Source of the DNA: Photobacterium lipolyticum
Lineage (GTDB): Bacteria; Pseudomonadota; Gammaproteobacteria; Enterobacterales; Vibrionaceae
NCBI RefSeq assembly: GCF_003026475.1
Contig: NZ_PYMC01000018.1
Coordinates: 1-64,000 of the forward strand
Length of the DNA stretch: 64,000 nt
Reading direction: 5' to 3'
Part shown: positions 60,765-64,000 of the stretch, piece after piece
How the letters are laid out: each line of letters starts with the position of its first letter
Position numbering within the stretch: position 1 is the first letter of the stretch
Translations under genes and position numbers: made by a program
The notes under the pieces: generated by a model
Databases searched by the model: none
The model's input: only the letters and a program-made list of their open reading frames with translations
Told to the model about the DNA's origin: nothing

Positions 60765-63110
60765 ATGGATGACTATAGCGGACTAATCGAACAACTTCTC
60801 CCCGTTTATGACAGTGAAGATTTTAATGACGTCTTCCAGTTGTTGACTGTGGATGAAACAGGGCCGACTCGCCTGAAAATAAAGTTTGAACTTAATCGCA
60901 TAATGGCTCCGTGCCAGAAGATTATTGATCTTCGCGGACGAGTAAAGGGGGAATGCCGCCCATACGATTTGCATGGTCTCACCCACTGGCTTGATGACGT
61001 TGCCATAAATACTTATCACCGACGTATAAAAGTCTATGGCGGGAAATATCGTACTGGCCTGTATGAAGCCTTGACCAATACTCGTAATAACTTTCGAGTA
61101 CTCCACCAGCAAGGAAAGATTAACCCGCAAACCCCTCTCCAGTCGGCGCGCGATACCCAATTTGATGCCACGCTTATTCGCTTCGGCCATTACCTGACCC
61201 GCGAGGAAAATCGTCTGCAAATTGCCACTCAGGTCAATCTGAGCCTGCCTCTCGGCCAGAGTGTTCATGGGGTGACATCGGATCTCTCTTATTCTGGCGC
61301 TAAATTCAAAGTACCGTCAGCATTTAAGTACAATTTAGGTCAGACAATCATTGCTCGTTTCCCTTTGCTGGCTGAAGAGTACAACGATGCCCGCCTGAAC
61401 AAAGGAACGGAATACCGAATTTTAGGTATCGATAGCAACAAAGACAACGATAGCTTTAAATGGCTGCGCCTGATCGCATTAGATGACAACCTTGCGATAA
61501 AAGAAGCCATTGAACGCAATCAAAAAACAGCCAACAATCGTACCCGAAATAATCACGAAGACAAGGTCATCCAGGCCCGTACCAAAGGCTATGAACATTG
61601 CTTCCTGAAGCACACTTCCAGTATGCCACTGTTTTTTTCCGGCACAGAATTGAAGTACTGCCTGCTCACAGAGCAGAACCACAATATATGGAAAGACTGG
61701 CACGACGAGCGTAATCAGCCCGTACTCAATCACTTGCTATCAAAAGAGCGGATGGCGAGCCTGGGCAAAACCGGACTCAAGCAATGCAGTACCCTGATCT
61801 ACAGCTTTAATCTTGAACATGAGCAGAAAACCTTTTTTTATTCCGCGGCGTTACCGGAAATGACTCAGGAGCAGCGTCAGCTATTTTGGCAGGTGGGTGC
61901 ATCACGCAAGAGCTGGCGAGTTACCCGCTTAACGGTATATCCGTTAAGCGCGGAAGATCTCAATCGCCTTCATGATATCGCAGAAGAGCCGGTTGAACAG
62001 TTTCAAGACCTGACACATATTGGCGTATTGCAAGACTTAACCAATACCCAAGCCCAGCATGACTACCGCTTGACTGCCAAACCTAAGCTACCGGCAAAAA
62101 CCTTGGGATCATTCCGACATCAGCGTAACCCAATCTGTCAGGCCAAAGCCATTTTCTTCGACCCGAAACCGCAACGAAGCGAATCCCGGTTTATCTATCA
62201 GACTCCTGTCGAGCTTCACCATCCTAAAATGGGAACAGTCGCCGGAGCGACTGTCGACTTTTCCAGTCGAGGGCTGCATCTTACTCTGGCTGAACCATTT
62301 CAGACCAAAAGAGACGATAAGGTCACGGTTAAATTCACTCAATTACAAAAGCTTGATAAAAACGCACCATTGGGAAATTTGCCTTATCGTATTGTTCGGG
62401 TTAGCCCTGATTGCCGTAGTATTCAGCTAGCGACAGGCAGCGGAGAAGAGGCGCTAAAAGGGGAACTTTTTTTACGCCGTCTGATCAAGCGCAACGAAGC
62501 TAAGCTGAAGTTAGCGCAGGAGAACTTGCCTGCAGGGGAGCTTCTGCTGGCGATGCATCAAATGCTGTTAACACGTCTGAACTGCGTACCCTATTTTGCC
62601 GAAAAGTGCGAGCATAAGGTCACTCTCAAGGCAATTGGCAGTAATTTTCCATTACCTACGCTACCAAAGCTGTTCAACCAGCTAGCAGGCGGAAATCATT
62701 TTTCGCTGCATCCTGTCTTTAAAAACCGGGTAAACCGGATGCTGGCTGAAACCATGCGCCCGGTTGAGGTTCGCCAACCATTTATCCATGAATTGTACCT
62801 TTGGATACAGCGCCAGGACGACACTATTCACCATATCGAAAGTAGGCTACTAGATGAATTTGATGATGCAGAGCAACGCATTGGCTTTATCAAAAAAGCA
62901 CGACGCCACGGGGAGTTTATTGCTATTCGTGTTACCGCAGTGCCGGTTTTAAACCCTATGACGGCATTGATCCGTGAAGATCTCGGCCAACTGGCTCGCC
63001 TCACTATGCACCGAGCCCGCGCACTGGAGATGGAATTCACCTCGTTAATTGGCTGTGGCGAGATATTCAATATTACCGATGAAGTCTTAGTCAGGCTCGA
63101 AATTAACTAA
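60765..63110 (+). CDS. plzC: Large protein with two PilZ domains (PlzC-like)
   Basis: A c-di-GMP-binding protein of 781 aa, comparable to the large PilZ protein PlzC of V. cholerae. PilZ domain 1 has REENR at about 146-150 and DLSYSG at 173-178. PilZ domain 2 has RSESR at about 471-475 and DFSSRG at 498-503. Both carry the ligand motifs. No membrane segment, so probably a soluble regulator of motility or virulence traits. It lies on the opposite strand to radA. The PlzC name is by resemblance and neighbourhood and is moderately sure. Confidence 0.78.
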   Translation: MDDYSGLIEQLLPVYDSEDFNDVFQLLTVDETGPTRLKIKFELNRIMAPCQKIIDLRGRVKGECRPYDLHGLTHWLDDVAINTYHRRIKVYGGKYRTGLYEALTNTRNNFRVLHQQGKINPQTPLQSARDTQFDATLIRFGHYLTREENRLQIATQVNLSLPLGQSVHGVTSDLSYSGAKFKVPSAFKYNLGQTIIARFPLLAEEYNDARLNKGTEYRILGIDSNKDNDSFKWLRLIALDDNLAIKEAIERNQKTANNRTRNNHEDKVIQARTKGYEHCFLKHTSSMPLFFSGTELKYCLLTEQNHNIWKDWHDERNQPVLNHLLSKERMASLGKTGLKQCSTLIYSFNLEHEQKTFFYSAALPEMTQEQRQLFWQVGASRKSWRVTRLTVYPLSAEDLNRLHDIAEEPVEQFQDLTHIGVLQDLTNTQAQHDYRLTAKPKLPAKTLGSFRHQRNPICQAKAIFFDPKPQRSESRFIYQTPVELHHPKMGTVAGATVDFSSRGLHLTLAEPFQTKRDDKVTVKFTQLQKLDKNAPLGNLPYRIVRVSPDCRSIQLATGSGEEALKGELFLRRLIKRNEAKLKLAQENLPAGELLLAMHQMLLTRLNCVPYFAEKCEHKVTLKAIGSNFPLPTLPKLFNQLAGGNHFSLHPVFKNRVNRMLAETMRPVEVRQPFIHELYLWIQRQDDTIHHIESRLLDEFDDAEQRIGFIKKARRHGEFIAIRVTAVPVLNPMTALIREDLGQLARLTMHRARALEMEFTSLIGCGEIFNITDEVLVRLEIN

Positions 63111-63265
63111 TAAGGTGACCTTCATCATCAACCTTAGTATTTTTCCATTCTGCTGCGGTTAGATCGTTAATAAATCGGACATTATTTGATGATATAGACT
63201 ATTTTAATGATGTGTATGTCTAATTTATCGGCACACCCAAATCGATTTAGGATGAACTGTTAGTT

Positions 63266-64000
63266 ATGGACAACTTGCTGATCAAACTCAATTTTGTGCT
63301 CGTCATTGGCTTTTTTTCAAGCCTCGTACCAGCTGCTCCCCTGCATGATTATTGGGAACTAAGCGAGTACCTAACCACCCATCCCGAGCAAATACCGTTG
63401 TCCATAGCATTCTCTGCTCAAGTTCAGCTACCAGCAAGCCCGCCAACATTGAGAGCCAAGCAACCATTAAGAGTCGCGATGGTCCTCCCAGCTGAGCAAG
63501 TGTCCGATTATTGGCGCAGAAATATCTCGGCATTTCAGTCCAGGATGGCAGAGCTTGGCATTCCTTATCAACTGGAGCCTTTTTTCACCAAGCCTTCATT
63601 AGAGCCGAGAGAACAAAGCCGATATCTGTTTGAAGCATTAAAGTCCGATCCCGATTATCTGATTTTCACCCTGGATACCCTACGCCATAAAAAATTTATC
63701 GAGCGTATTGTCAGTAGGGGGCGGCCTAAAATTATCCTGCAAAATATTACTACGCCCTTGAAGGCGTGGCAGGATAAGCAGCCTTTTTTATATGTCGGCT
63801 TTGATCATGCAACAGGCAGCCGGATGCTAGCGGATTACTATAAAGCCGCGTTCCCCCGAAGTGCTGATTATGGCATGTTGTATTTCTCTAAGGGCTACGT
63901 AAGTACTGCTCGGGGCGACACCTTTATTGGGGCCATGCAAAGCGCCGAAACCATTAAACTTAGAACCTCGTACTATACCAAAGCGAACCGTGAGTCAGCC
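63266..64000 (+). CDS. luxP: AI-2 receptor LuxP (partial, cut by window end)
   Basis: Periplasmic autoinducer-2 binding protein that works with the sensor kinase LuxQ. The first 245 residues are present: signal peptide (about 1-23), then LuxP-typical segments QVSDYWRRNISAFQSRMAEL, DYLIFTLDTLRHKKFIERIV, KIILQNITTPLKAW and PFLYVGFDHATGSRMLADYY, with RGDTFIGAM near the edge. It continues beyond 64000. LuxP is characteristic of Vibrionaceae and supports the organism call. luxQ should lie to the right. Confidence 0.94.
   Translation, partial: MDNLLIKLNFVLVIGFFSSLVPAAPLHDYWELSEYLTTHPEQIPLSIAFSAQVQLPASPPTLRAKQPLRVAMVLPAEQVSDYWRRNISAFQSRMAELGIPYQLEPFFTKPSLEPREQSRYLFEALKSDPDYLIFTLDTLRHKKFIERIVSRGRPKIILQNITTPLKAWQDKQPFLYVGFDHATGSRMLADYYKAAFPRSADYGMLYFSKGYVSTARGDTFIGAMQSAETIKLRTSYYTKANRESA

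Overview
The window looks like a Vibrionaceae chromosome, most likely Photobacterium or a close relative. The evidence is the gene block minor pilins - dnaJ - dnaK - grpE - nadK - recN - bamE - rnfH - ratA - smpB - ssrA, which is the arrangement known from Vibrio chromosomes, a tmRNA tag reading ANDENYALAA, and a LuxP-type AI-2 receptor gene running off the right edge. The left edge holds the promoter and leader of an rRNA operon that points out of the window.

Layout. 1-306: rrn leader/promoter (minus). 307-3680: type IV pilus minor pilins (fimT-pilW-pilX-pilV, minus) and a divergent pilE. 3793-12820: chaperone and housekeeping core, with heat-shock promoters before grpE and dnaK and a double LexA site before recN. 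12930-13297: ssrA (tmRNA). 13298-about 32350: stacked mobile elements at the ssrA 3' end, the same hotspot used by the V. cholerae VPI-1 island. Element 1 (13.3-28.9 kb) carries an intact P4-type integrase, an AlpA/TOPRIM/DUF3987 replication module bracketed by two mirror-image arrays of GGCGACA repeats, and a four-gene type I restriction operon (hsdM-hsdS-nuclease-like gene-hsdR, with an AlbA_2/Schlafen domain fused to HsdR). Element 2 (28.9-31.6 kb) is a wrecked integrase plus hipBA with four operators. Element 3 is only integrase debris, followed by an E. coli-type dGTPase gene. Elements 1 and 2 have the same paired 12-bp-period repeats at both ends, which look like integrase arm sites and define the element boundaries.

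34.2-45.6 kb: a complete minus-strand choline-degradation microcompartment operon of the GRM2 type: three BMC-H shell genes, aldehyde dehydrogenase, BMC-P vertex protein, alcohol dehydrogenase, long-form choline TMA-lyase CutC with activase CutD, a tailed BMC-H protein, PduL, a flavoprotein-like gene and a pair of SMR transporters. CutC would cleave choline to trimethylamine and acetaldehyde inside the shell. The aldehyde and alcohol dehydrogenases and PduL would convert acetaldehyde to acetyl-CoA, acetyl phosphate and ethanol while recycling NAD and CoA. 46.6-48.5 kb: a TetR - ToxR-like - FidL-like regulatory operon with a palindromic operator. 48.8-51.4 kb: a Sel1-repeat protein, a possible small RNA and an unrecognised membrane protein.

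52.0-64.0 kb: ordinary chromosome: a CI-like regulator, yjjX, trpR, slt, ettA, a small PilZ protein, an M23 peptidase, radA, a large two-PilZ protein (PlzC-like) and the start of luxP.

The strongest unexplained signal is the pair of GGCGACA arrays at 14733-14812 and 18813-18891. They have identical six-repeat spacing (9, 9, 33, 11, 10) in mirror orientation although the sequence between the repeats has diverged. This looks like a two-part ori/crr replication origin for a P4-like satellite that uses a split primase/helicase.
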